From the NCBI GenBank assembly GCA_022453515.1, contig JAJNNY010000029.1, positions 248,001 to 312,000 of the forward strand: a stretch of DNA of 64,000 nucleotides, in the 5' to 3' direction. Below the pieces are notes generated by a model. The model had not been told where the DNA came from and searched no databases. It worked only from the letters and a program-made list of their open reading frames with translations. This stretch comes from Astrocystis sublimbata. Lineage: Eukaryota > Ascomycota > Sordariomycetes > Xylariales > Xylariaceae. Shown piece by piece: positions 36,073-46,993 of this stretch (positions are counted from its first letter, which is position 1; every line of letters starts with the position of its first letter). A program made the translations under genes and the position numbers.

Positions 36073-39000
36073 ACCCGCCTTTAATGATCATCACATCACA
36101 TCCTCTAGCGAAAACTACGTCTCTCTGCGCGATGGCGCCGATGATGTCCCTGCTTCCGGCGAACCAGTCGTATGGAACAAAAAAATGTCTGAAATACTCA
36201 GAAGTGGATGGTTCAGGGCTATGGCCCGCCTTGAAGGCGATCTCTCCGAGGTCACAAGAGCACACCCAAGAGGAGCGATCAAGGAAAACCAGTTTCCCGG
36301 AGTCGGCGATGCCGATGACATGAGCAATGCGTTTCGCTAGGGCTGCCGAGCCAACTGGAAGGGCGAGAGATGAGGGGCTTCTCATGGGATCCTTGTCCTT
36401 CTCAAGACTTGATGGCTGAACAATATGGGATTTTTCAAGTTCCTCTGGTCGGACGCTGTCATAGAGGTCACAGGCAGGGAAGCTGTCGGCGTCCACCATT
36501 ACAAGGCCGCTGGTCTCGGCAGAGCCTTCCCGCTCTGATAACTCGATCAGGATTCCTTGTTCCTGACCTAGCGAATATGGTGTCAAGCTTTTGAGCTGAG
36601 CTGAGTGGCAGTCTATAGACAACGAGAAAGGCTCGACCTTAGACCAGTCTGTCCAGGAGTAGATGTAGGCTTGAAAGTTGTCAGCACAGACCATGTGGCC
36701 CGAAAGCCGTGGATGAGAAAACCATTTGCGGATGCGCGGCATTCCTTGATACGTCCGCTCTTCCTCATGCGTCCCGTCCATGGCAAATAGATGATCCGAC
36801 TCACGAGTCGACACGACAAACTTGCCCGCCGCGTCCCCAACAAGAATGTCGACAATAGCTTTCTCGGACTTCAACTGAGATTGGAAAATCAACGCGACCA
36901 ACCAGCCTTGGTTTGGCGACTTCTCTACATTGTATGAGAAGATTCGATTAGAGGCGTCGACGCTCAGGAGTGTGCTTCTCTGTTGGCACCATGCCAGGAG
37001 GCGGACGGGCGAATTGTGGCTATAAAGCGTGCACAAGGAGACTGCTGTCTTGCGACAGTACAGTATAACAGCTCCGTCGTCCCTTCCACAGAAGATTGCC
37101 TCCAGCCGAGGATGTACCAGCATCGCAGAGATCCTCGACTTAGCCTCCAAGAAGACAGTATCCACGATCGAAGCCGAAGTGGTCCCGCTGCTGCCGTCAC
37201 TCAGCGACTCTCTCAACAAGCTGGCAGGCTCCCACACAGTGCATTGCGCGCCACGAATGTCGGCAATTCGCAGGCTATCCTTCGTGAAGCTGATTTGCTT
37301 GATGTAGCTGTTGGACGATCTTACTTTGTAGACCAGCTTGAACGTGTTGAATTCGTAGATGTGGATTATGCCATCTGCCCCTCCTGCTGCAAGGAGCCTA
37401 CCGTTGGGACTTGCAGCGAGTGTCTGACAATTCGCACGGAAACATTCTACTTGCTGGTCGGCAAAAGGGTCCAGGAGAGCAAGATCACCGTCGAGATATG
37501 TCACGGCGAGTAAGTCAATGTTAGGATTTGGATTGAATACGAGGGCCACGACAACGTGCGTACTCGTTTCTCCGCTGGACAGCTTCTTCCCGCAGCTTCC
37601 GAAGTAGGCGTCTTCCTCCATATCCCACAGCGCAATAGGCTGCTCACTGTACGCAATAGCGATCATTTTGTGACTAATAGAGACCGCAACCGCGCATGGG
37701 GGCCGACGCAGTGGCGTGCTACTCGGCTCTGGCGAATCGCCCCAGGGTTTCTCTTTTTTCGCGGCTGCGTTGCTTTCCAGATCCCATCGCACGAGGTAGT
37801 TCTTGTCGCTTGCAACTAGCAGCATTCCCCCATCGAACTCAATGTCCACTGGTCGTCGGGGGCTGGTAAAGCTGTGCAGAACTTCGCCACTCTTGATGTC
37901 CCAAACCTTTGTCATCCTCATACCACAAGTTGCCATGAGGTTAGTTTTGCTCTTGAATCTTATGAACCCAATAGCTTCTCCATGGCTCAAAACTTTGTAC
38001 TCCTGGCAGGACGTGGCATGGTACAAAGTAGCAGATCCGGTGGAGAGGCCAACGGCCAAGAAATCGTCTCCATAACACACGGCGGTTGGCCGTCCTGCTC
38101 GGAAGTTGACACACGACAGTCTGTCATCCCAGTCTTCGCTCGACGGCCCGACGACAGTAAGTCTTCGGCCATGACTGCTAGTGTTGTATATGACCGCGTT
38201 GGTAGGACAGAATGGAGGTATTAGCGAATATATTGCTGACGGGCATGTAATGAGAGCGTTCGCAAACTTTGCGACAATACGAGGGAAATCTGCCGTCCAT
38301 TGTCGCAGTGCTCTCGCCCGAGGGTCAAGTGGCGATCTTTCGACGGCACAGGCATCGAGGTATATCCTCAGGTGTTTGGAGGTGCGAAGAAGCTGGCTGA
38401 GATTTTGAGAGTTGGCCATGGCTTCAATCCAAGTAAGGACGTTTGCTTTTAGGAATTGATCAACGAGTTGACATAGATACAGTGCCAGCGGATCCGCCTT
38501 GGAGAGGTGAAATGAAAATGCAATATAGGCATACACGGCAAAGTCGGCCCTTTTCGTGGGTGTGCTTGAGGTGGCACGCCGTCGGTTGGTCCGCGGAGGC
38601 TTCATCTCCTCCCCAACAAGGTAGCGAAGGCACACTTGCGCCATCCTTGTATGAGCTGTTCTCTTTTCAATAGCAAATTCGGAATCGAGATTATTGGTGA
38701 AGAGAAATTCTCTGGCAGTCTCATGTACCATCTGAATCTTGCCAAACTTGTCCACCACTACTAACTGACCACACAATGCCACAATACTCTCCTCTAAATT
38801 GGGGAACACGTCCTCAATGTCTAGATTTAGAGCACCGTTTAGCTCGCGGATTGTCATCGGCCGAAGTGAGCAAGCCGCCCACGCAAGAATAGTTTTGCTC
38901 AGCTGCTTTCCGTGTGGGTTTTGGGACATAAGATCCAAGGTCCGTTTATACATAGGTTCCATACCCCTCGGTACATCTTCGAGAACCCGGTTAACCTCTT

Positions 39001-40847
39001 TGGTGCTGTGGCAGTTTTGGAGCTCCTTGAGTACGAGAATTGTCCACAGGAAAGATCCTTTGCATTTGTCCAACATTTTCTCCGTCAGCAATGCACGGTC
39101 CTCTGTTGCCACCACAGAAAGGGCTTCGATTTTGTTCTTAATCAAAAGCATGAGGTCTGGAAGTGTGTCCGATGTTGAGATGGATAAGGATTGCAGTAGG
39201 TCGTGATGGAGACCCGAGAATCTCTGCTCTAGGTCAACTGTATCTCGACTGGTGATAAGGATCTTTAACGGTACGGATTCGTCGATTTTGGGAATCATAG
39301 TGTTGAAGAGGACAGAAGCATTTGAACATTCGTCGAGAGCATCTATAACCCAATAATGATAAGCCGTAGTCGCACGCAAAATGCCACAGGAAAAGGACCC
39401 TCCAGAGAGTGCGGTCGTCAGTATGTTCGAGTCGAACACCGTCGGTCTGCATCTCTAGGATGGCGTTCCGGGCTTCTGTGTTGGAGATCGCCATCTGAAA
39501 GGCCAAAGACCGAAGACAGGCACCCAATCCAGACTTAGACCTGTCCCCGTGTTTAAAAAAGAAGTAACAGCAGACGTGGCCAGACGCTAGTAGGTGGTCG
39601 ATAACATAGCCAGCGAGAACAGACTTGCCTGTCGCTGGTTTACCCTTGACCCAGAATAGCCGGTCACTTCCTGAATCTCCATCTCTCCATTTGATATAGG
39701 CGCCTTTGGTGGAAATCCAGTGACACGACTCCAATATCCTCGCCTCTTTTACCGCGAGGTAGTCATCATCAAAGACCTCAGACACACCCAAATACTTTCG
39801 TATCTCTTTGATTTGGTCAAGCTTTTCCTTTGGCTCCAGCTCGGGAACTGCCGTAGAAATATTGCTAACTGTTGAAGCAAGTGCGTTTCGCAGGATGATG
39901 TAGTTCGCATCAAATTGTGTCTCGAACTTGCATATCGAACGATGATCGGCATTCATAGGCATCTGCTTCTCCTCGCGATACCCCAGAATTGCTGACCCGG
40001 GATCTACAATGGGTGAGCTGAACAGCTTCATATTATGGGTCTCATAGAATGACCAGAGCTCTAGGTTGGCAGAGAAGTGTCGGAATTCGTCGTTGATGAC
40101 CTGAATGGCCCCTGAGTTCCGCTCTAGATCGGCAACATATGCGCGATCGTAAGCAACCCTAAGGATGTTTTTTAACAGCTTGGCCGAGTCAGCACCTCGG
40201 TGCGGCGTGGCGAGGAAATAGATGGCGACGAATCGGCTTGCCAGAGCCTTATAAGCCGAGTCTTGTACTGCTAGAATATATGCTTTCTTTATCACCAGGC
40301 CGCCCATGCTATGTCCGATAGCAACGATGTGCCTGCCGGAACTGACAAGGTGCGGCGACGTGCTCATCTCTCCCAAGAACGATTTGCCAATGTGATGGAT
40401 ATTTAGGCAGTCTTCCTTGCCCTTCAGATAATCCGAATCATATCCATAACTGTGAATTCGCACATTCTTGAACGCCGGATCCTTTGGTAGCCATTCCCGT
40501 GGCCAATAATGAGACAGCAGCGCTGACTTACTCCAAGTCTTTCTGGAACCGCCGCCTAGGCCATGTACGAAGATAAAGTCGATCTGTGGATCCGACGGCG
40601 AGTGAAGAAGGGTCAAGCCGAGGGGGCCTTTCGGGTCATGGAGGCCATCGTCGACAGCAGACGGTGTCTTTGAGAGCGTCTTCGTAAGGGAGAAGCGGCT
40701 CTTGGAGCTTGTAGTCGACGTGTGGTCGCTTGAGGTGCCGTCATCAGGCAGGTTAGGGTCGGCACGCCGGAACTTTCGTCGGAACTACGAATGATTGCAC
40801 GAGGTTAGTAACATGCTGGACGGTGGAGACGTGATGACTGTCACCAT
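36041..40847 (-). CDS. NLR-like protein: lipase-like alpha/beta-hydrolase, NACHT ATPase and WD40-type propeller, with apparent frameshift
   Basis: Architecture of fungal NOD-like receptors, which act in non-self recognition and regulated cell death; the ligand is unknown. Seen in order: proposed first exon holding only the ATG (40847-40845), a 60-nt intron with a TACTAAC branch, then exon 2 from 40784. An alpha/beta-hydrolase follows (FIFVHGLGGGSRKTW; nucleophile elbow GHSMGG near residue 160; TPHRGA; a C-terminal ADHRSICKF His). The NACHT has Walker A GKPATGKS near residue 388, Walker B YWVIDALDEC, sensor ITSRD, and a winged-helix part ending QMVHETAREFLF. About 700 residues of beta-propeller-like repeats end at 36041. 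The reading frame changes near 39390, between LWRVLF and CGILRATTAYHYWVIDALDEC. No intron could fit there, so a 1- or 2-nt indel is likely: either a real pseudogenising mutation or a sequence error. Divergent from the deaminase gene. Confidence 0.8.
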
Positions 40848-41176
40848 TTTGGCCGGCAGAGCTCTCGCCGCGTCGAGTTTAAACCATGAGAACTTAGGCT
40901 CCTTCTCCACGTGTTCGCACAGGTCAGACTTTCGAAGATGAAGTTCAGCTAATTTGAGACTAACCAATGTTACCCTAGATTTCGATATCCCCGGACCCCC
41001 ATACGCCACCTTGGTTTGACAGATAGATATGATTAAAAACACGGTCTGGCAAGGCCCCCGCCTACTACCAACATGAATAACAAACTTGGCAATAATCCAG
41101 TTTCCTCTTCCTCAACGGTCGGCAGAAGCACCTCTCTCACTTACTACCTAGACCAGGCAAAAAGGAATCCCTAGCC
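40848..41176. promoter_or_regulatory. short divergent promoter between the NLR-like and deaminase genes
   Basis: About 330 bp between two divergent starts. It must hold both promoters if the NLR-like start at 40847 is right. I see no clear TATA box. Confidence 0.4.
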
Positions 41177-41722
41177 ATGGACCCGCAACCCATTCACCCA
41201 TCCTACACGGTGGGAGACCATGAGGCTTTCATGGGACACGCCGCCAAGCAAGCCCAAAAATCGCCCCCAGCACCAAACAAATTCTGCGTCGGTGCTGTAC
41301 TTGTCGATGCGGACAAGGGCAAAGTTCTGTCGACGGGATACTCCCTGGAGTATCCGCGTGATTACAAGGGGGATCCGGGAACGACACACGCGGAGCAATG
41401 TTGCTTCATCAAGATTGCGGACAGATACAATCTCTCGGAGGAGCGTATCGGGGAGGTTCTTCCCTCCAACACAGTTCTTTACACGACCATGGAGCCCTGC
41501 AACGAAAGACTGAGCGGCAACATGACGTGTGTGACGAGGATCTTGCGGCTCAACAGCGCCATCAAGACTGTCTACGTGGGAATAAAGGAGCCTGGAACCT
41601 TCATCACGCACAACGACGGACAAGAGAGGCTCGAGGCCCATGGCGTCAAGGTCGTGTACCCTGTGCAGCATATGCGGGACATGTTGACCAAGATCTCGAT
41701 GGCTGGTCACGCAGACTCATGA
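41177..41722 (+). CDS. cytidine/deoxycytidylate deaminase-fold zinc enzyme
   Basis: Zinc-dependent deaminase of the CMP/dCMP deaminase superfamily; substrate uncertain. Single exon, 181 aa. Seen: the zinc-binding and proton-shuttle motif HAEQC near residue 71 (His ligand, Glu general base) and the second ligand motif EPCNERLSGNMTC near 107-119 with PC...C spacing, plus the fold's FCVGAVLVDAD strand. Fungal proteins of this length are often annotated as DRAP deaminase (riboflavin synthesis) or as generic dCMP/cytidine deaminases; sequence alone does not decide. The protein has no targeting signal and probably acts in the cytosol. The start fits the family, with a Pro-rich MDPQPIHPSYTVGDHEAFM N-terminus. 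Divergent from the NLR-like gene. Confidence 0.88.
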   Translation: MDPQPIHPSYTVGDHEAFMGHAAKQAQKSPPAPNKFCVGAVLVDADKGKVLSTGYSLEYPRDYKGDPGTTHAEQCCFIKIADRYNLSEERIGEVLPSNTVLYTTMEPCNERLSGNMTCVTRILRLNSAIKTVYVGIKEPGTFITHNDGQERLEAHGVKVVYPVQHMRDMLTKISMAGHADS

Positions 41723-42213
41723 CTAGGGCACGTTCCGTTCCGCGCCCATACTACTAGTAGTTCAGCAGTAACAATACAATAGCCCCTATTACAGCTGTTT
41801 AACATACATTCTGGTTCTACACACATTATTCAGTAGCATTTCTTATTAAAGGGTAAGGCTTGTAAGGAAATCCTGGCTCTCATGCTCGTAGCAGGGTACC
41901 TATACGTTACTGATAAATCACTCCTCCGGGGCGCTAAGGTATCTTAAAGGTGATTGGGGTGTACTGCGTACTACCTATAGTACCTTAGGTAGGTACCTAG
42001 GTACATATGGTTGGCACCTCGACCAGGCTTAGCGCGTCTGGTCTGGCCCGGGCTGTCACAACCCCTGTACCTTACCTAATATCAGGAGTTACCTAGACCG
42101 CGCCTCATCGCGTCTCCAAAATAAGAGCCATGTACACGGGAAACTCAGCTATGTAATCCAAAAAAAAAAAAAAAAAAACCTAGTGTTTATACTCCTCACG
42201 ATTAGCAAAGAAG
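41723..42213. other. intergenic region and orc3 promoter
   Basis: About 490 bp with no gene. It contains AGGTACCTAGGTAC at about 41992-42004 and a 19-A tract at 42160-42178, which ends 35 nt before the orc3 ATG and probably lies in the core promoter or leader. Confidence 0.55.
42160..42178 (+). repeat. poly-A tract before orc3
   Basis: Nineteen consecutive A. Poly(dA:dT) tracts disfavour nucleosomes in fungal promoters; that role here is inference. The exact length may be unreliable. Confidence 0.85.
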
Positions 42214-44557
42214 ATGGCATCCAGTGAAAGGCTCGAGGAAGCCTACGAGGAGAAGCAACACCAAGTCGGTCTGTCTCCCCTTCTTTGCCATGACACCCTA
42301 CTAATCAATCCTCTTTAGGCCGCCTATATATTTGATCCGTCTGCAGACATTGACGAGCCAGCTCGCCCTGCCAAACGGAGGAGGGTGTTGAAAACAGCAG
42401 ACCAGCCAGCTCACGTAACCACGAAACATGGTTCCTTCCAACGCCTTTTGCAAGGCGCAGAGTCGGACCAATCCCTGAACCTCCGCCAAGAGGTTTTTGA
42501 GACTTTGTGGTCAGTTGTGGATTCTCGCATTCAGAGCATTCTCCAGGACACAAACCAGTCCACCCTGCACCAGGTCACCTCCTTTTTACGAAGTGCCCCT
42601 GACCATACCCCGAAGGATAAAATCGCCTCGGCTTTCATCATCACTGGGCCCAACATAGCCTCCCAGGACTTGCTATTCGAGCAACTTTCGGGGGCCTTGG
42701 AACGTGAAGCAGACGCGCACGTCGTTCGCCTCCGGTCGGGGGACGCTTCAAATCTAAGAGCCGTCTTGCGGAAGATCATTCACGACATTGTTTCGAAGGG
42801 CTCCATCGATGGTGACGACGTCGACTTGACCACGAGTAAAGATGTACGTGTGGGATGCACCTGAACATGCCAGCCTATCTTTACTAACACGCAGTCCAAG
42901 GGCCGTAAATTCTTGAATTATGACCTCGAAGCCCTGCATGCCCATCTCAAGCTTTCCCCACAACGTAAATTGGTCGTCATCGCATTCCAGGACAGCGAGG
43001 CCTTTGATAGCGGTCTGTTGTCGGATTTGATCTCTCTTCTCAGGTAGGCGAACACACGTGTAGACGCTTTGCATGAGGCTAAGTCTAAATCGCAGTTCTT
43101 GGCTGGACCGCATCCCTTTTGCCTTCCTCTTTGGGGTCGCTACTTCGGTCGAGTTGTTTGAGACTCGCCTCCTGAAATCAACATGTCAATGCCTTTACGG
43201 CGACCAGTTCGATGTCGAGCAAGCAGCTTCCATCGTTGATAAGATCTTCAGAACTGCCGTTGCTCATGCGGATGTACCCGTCCTTATAGGCCCGAGTCTT
43301 GTAGGCAGCTTTCTAGAGCGCCAACGCGAACAAGTGGCAAGTATTCAAGACTTTATCAGATCTTTGAAGGTGAGTTGACGAAATGTTATGAGGATGATCC
43401 CATACTAAGTCGAACAGTATACCTACATGTGCCACTTCTACTCGAACCCGTTGAGTTTTTTGCTCCCTGGTGGCCAAAACTCGGATGCCCTTCGGTCTGA
43501 ACATGTTGAAATGTTGCGGTGTCTGCCGTCATTTCGCCGAACTATAGAAACCGCCATTGAGAACAACGATTATGCTCAGGCCAAACGATTATTGCAGGAC
43601 GACAGTAAGCTCACCGAGCATCTAGTGGGGTGTCTTCAAGAGCGTCGTCAATGGGTTACGAGATTGTTGCGCATTCTGAAGAGTTTCGCAGTCAGCAAGA
43701 TTGGATCTCTTGACTTTGCAAGCCTCTATCTGGAGGCCTCGTATAATGGGTTTCATCTCTCTGGTCAGTTTGAGCAGTTTCTCGAAGCGGTGAAGCACAT
43801 GGAACCGCGTGACAGCGAAGAATATCTGAATCGATTGATCGATCTCATACAGCACGGCGACCAAAGCCTCGGCCTTGATCCTTGGGCGGATGAGGCGCCT
43901 GAGAATATTGCCGAACTGCTGAACATCCACGCCAGCATCAAACAACTACGGACCAAAGCTGGTGGCGAAGGCCATGTTCTCCGCAGTCAATACAGCGGTC
44001 AGAGCAAAATTGTGCGTACAACCGTCGTGGCCCAAAAGGTACAGCTCAGCCATGACACCGCGGCTCTCACCGACTTGGACAAATCATATACCGATCTTAT
44101 CCATAGCTTTCTCGAGCAATTGGAGACTACCATGAGTATCGGTGGAGCATGCGACATGCCGTTTCACGAGGTCTGGTTCTACGATTCCAAAACGCCGTAC
44201 AGGGATGTATTCATTCCACGACCGCGAAATGTGTTTGAGCGAGCATTGTCACGGCCCCATGATTATCTAGGTTGTACCTGCTGCAAAGAAGGCAAGAGCC
44301 ATGACTCACATATTGTACCGACGACCGCGATACTGTATCAAATGTACCTCGAGACAGGTACACTCATCAACGTGGGCGACCTATGGTCGGCTTACCATGC
44401 CACAATGGGCGAGGACGTCGAAGAAGCTGGATTGGATGAACGAAGTGCACTCGTCCTATTTTATCGTTCCATGGCCGAATTGAAGGCCATGGGCTTTGTC
44501 AAGCAAAGCAGGAAAAAGGCCGATCATATCGCCAAGGTCGCATGGAAAGGTCTCTGA
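42214..44557 (+). CDS. orc3: ORC3, origin recognition complex subunit 3
   Basis: Subunit of the six-protein origin recognition complex that loads MCM helicase at replication origins in the nucleus. Five exons join as 42214-42264, 42319-42843, 42895-43043, 43096-43369 and 43418-44557, with introns of 54, 51, 52 and 48 nt, giving about 712 aa. Seen: short N-terminus leading to AAYIFDPS, a divergent AAA+-like core with AFIITGPNIASQDLLF in place of Walker A and a degenerate Walker B region (KLVVIAFQDSEAFDSGLL), a winged-helix-like segment, and the ORC3 C-terminal part with FHEVWFYDS and the Cys-containing LGCTCCKEGKSHDSHIVPTTAILYQ block, ending KSRK-type VAWKGL. These blocks are typical of ascomycete Orc3. 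The first donor (GTCGGT) is non-standard; the start rests on the short exon that reads MASSERLEEAYEEKQHQ. Confidence 0.92.
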
Positions 44558-45622
44558 TCAGACAGGTATGCATGCATTGCATTACACATGAGGTGCACGA
44601 CAATTCATCAATTCTGCACATCGGGGGTGCCACCCTTGCGGTAGGCCAGCCGGCGGCATTCGCTCGGCTCCTTGCCAAAGAGCTTTAAACTGGGCAAGTA
44701 AGTAATTAGACAATGTTATATAGGTCAACGAGGAACGCAGACTCGGTCTATTGTCTTCGTGAATGGACGAGTCATCATGTGCACAGTATGATTCATGGGG
44801 GTGAGAGACACGATTAATATGAAAGGCCCAGGGCGATGCTGCTTCCCGGTCCAGGCGGTGCTAGTCCAAAATGCATAGATGGATGATTGTGTCACCTGTC
44901 TCTGGTGTCTTTTATATGAAATTAGAAAGATGATGAAAGAAGGCCAATGTCCTAGACAAGGCACCCAAAACGTCCATCGAAGAACGCAATTACCAACTGA
45001 AAAAGGCTAAGAACCTCGTGACAAAGGCGGCCCTCACGATGATTTCAATCCGCAATTTTTCCTCCCAGTCAGTGCCCAACAAAGAGAAGCTCCACCACAA
45101 GAGACCCGGCACGTACAAGAAGGACAGCACAACCACCTAGCCATTTCCCGAGCGACGATTACCAAGATTGCTGGTTGCCCTCCATCGAACCTTCGTAGCC
45201 CAGCAGTTGTAGCTAAAGTATAAAACCAAGTTGTTCCTTCCACCACATATAGAGGGTTTTCCGGTCTTCTTTGCTGCTTCCCTTCGCATTTCCACGTCCT
45301 TAGTTGTTTCATTCCATTCTGTAGCTGCTGGCGGCTTGGTCATTGACATCGTAGGCCCGATCTTCACGATAAAGAGAGAGAAAACCTTCTTCAGGCCGAA
45401 ACAACGACATCAACAACACATATAGGATATACGCAATAGTGACCTACCGTCAACTCTTATATCTGGGGATCAGCTCTGCACTTGGTGGCTTAGGTCGGGA
45501 ATCAGAAGCAAGCTTACACAGCGTATAACCACATCACCGCCTGGGGCCAATCCTACGAAGTCCCAATCCCGACCAACCTACTTCCGCAGCAACACACACA
45601 CACACGCAAACATACATAACGC
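44558..45622. other. intergenic region between orc3 and the small unknown gene
   Basis: About 1.06 kb. Short antisense frames (79-92 codons) show no domain. A CA dinucleotide run lies at about 45592-45605, just before the next ATG. No RNA gene was seen. Confidence 0.5.
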
Positions 45623-46268
45623 ATGAAGATAGGATCTTCGACAGCCAAGGACCAAATGAAGACCTCACCCCGAAATCCGCTGCTCAGCGAGCGGCGGTCC
45701 GCCCACAACGTCGCGTTCAAGAAAAAGCTGCAGCAGATGGCACTGCCCCTGGCGCCGTTGGTGCAGCTCACGACCGGACAGATACACCCGGCGTATCCCG
45801 GCACGCTACTGAACTTCTGGCTTCTGACGGACTCCCAGCTCGAGGAGCTCGCGACATTCTACCACCAGCGGACTCCAAACATCTATACCTTCCACTACCC
45901 GTGTCCAATCAACGTGAGTCACTCGCTCTCTCTCTCTCTCTTTCTCATCTCCTTGAGCTCGTCTCATTCACGCCCCGACGACAACCTTAATCACTAGTCG
46001 CAAACGGGACACCAACAATGCCAAAAGGAAAAGAAAGGAAAATCAAGGAGAGCCTCCTGACTGACGTTACAACTTTCCGCAGTGGGATTCAAACTTGCCT
46101 CTCGAGGAGAAACGGCGCAAGATCGGGCGCTTTATCGGACTCAAGGGCTGCGAAACACCCACACTGCTGTTCCCACCGCGCACGGAAGATGAGATAATGG
46201 CGGACGCACGCCGCGCCCGGATATCGGACGAAGAGGAACTGTGGAGACGGAAGCTGCAATACTATTGA
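45623..46268 (+). CDS. small conserved-looking fungal protein of unknown function
   Basis: I do not recognise a function. Two exons join as 45623-45913 and 46083-46268, with a 169-nt intron (GTGAGT...CCGCAG) holding a CT-dinucleotide tract, giving about 158 aa. Seen: a basic N-terminus rich in Lys/Ser, then TLLNFWLLTDSQLEELATFYHQRTP and a Trp/Pro-rich YTFHYPCPINWDSNLPLEEKR spanning the intron, and a charged helical C-terminus ending LWRRKLQYY. The protein has no signal peptide, membrane segment or cysteine motif. The join keeps a coherent, aromatic-rich segment, which supports the model. It lies 725 bp from the convergent Rpn13 gene. Confidence 0.7.
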
Positions 46269-46993
46269 GACCTCGAGGCTCAACCTCGCCCACCCCCGTT
46301 GGTGTGTCCATACACCATGGGCGCCCTTTCGTCGGCTTCCGGCATTCCTTCTTCCGGCATTCTTTCCACTGGGACGGCGTTTGATGGAATTTGCGGTTGC
46401 TGTTTTGTTGCATTTTCTGGGCTACCATAGTCATTTTTTCGTGCCGCATAGCGTTTTAGCGGGAGTAGGTTTTTGTAATGCATATACATTTTCAAGCAAG
46501 AAGGGGGTGAAGAATGGGATCGGCTTTCGGCGTACATAAGCATCAAAGAGAGGGACGGAATAGAAAACTCATGGAATACTGGAGTAGGCGCTGGGCTAAA
46601 CCTTATTGTTTCGGGAACATGTCTTTCTTTTGCTCGCTTGGCATCGTTTATTAGAATTGACCACTTTGGAGTTGTTCAGCCTTTGTTAGCATGTCCAGTA
46701 AGCATGTGTAGAAGCTGGATTCGAACCGAGTATTTCGAGTGAGCAAGCACTTATTGTGTAGTAGGACGTGTACTCATTTCCCGAGACAAAGATTTTCGAT
46801 CAATGACTGCCCTCGAAGGTCATAATGAGAATCAAATGGAGATTGATTAAGTGCATAGTCCCATCATATATACCGGCGTCGCAATGTATTTATAAGCAAG
46901 TTTGATCAGACAAGCACGTGAGCATTATGGTTGCGCAACCTTGCGCTCTATTTGTTGCTTACCTTTGAGGTACAGCTCGCGCGAACCGCTCGT
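46269..46993. other. convergent 3' region of the 45623 gene and rpn13
   Basis: About 725 bp without a gene. A GGATTCGAACCGAG stretch near 46720 looks like an antisense tRNA T-arm but has no matching stem or A box, so it is not called. Confidence 0.55.

Noticed and set aside
39380..39400. An intron explaining the frame change in the NLR-like gene
   Set aside because: Conserved NACHT sequence is needed on both sides within about 15 nt, and no donor/acceptor pair removes the shift without deleting the Walker B region.
46712..46790. Antisense tRNA-like sequence around GGTTCGAATCC
   Set aside because: The T-loop-like core is present but the flanking stem does not pair and no A box, anticodon arm or acceptor stem could be found.
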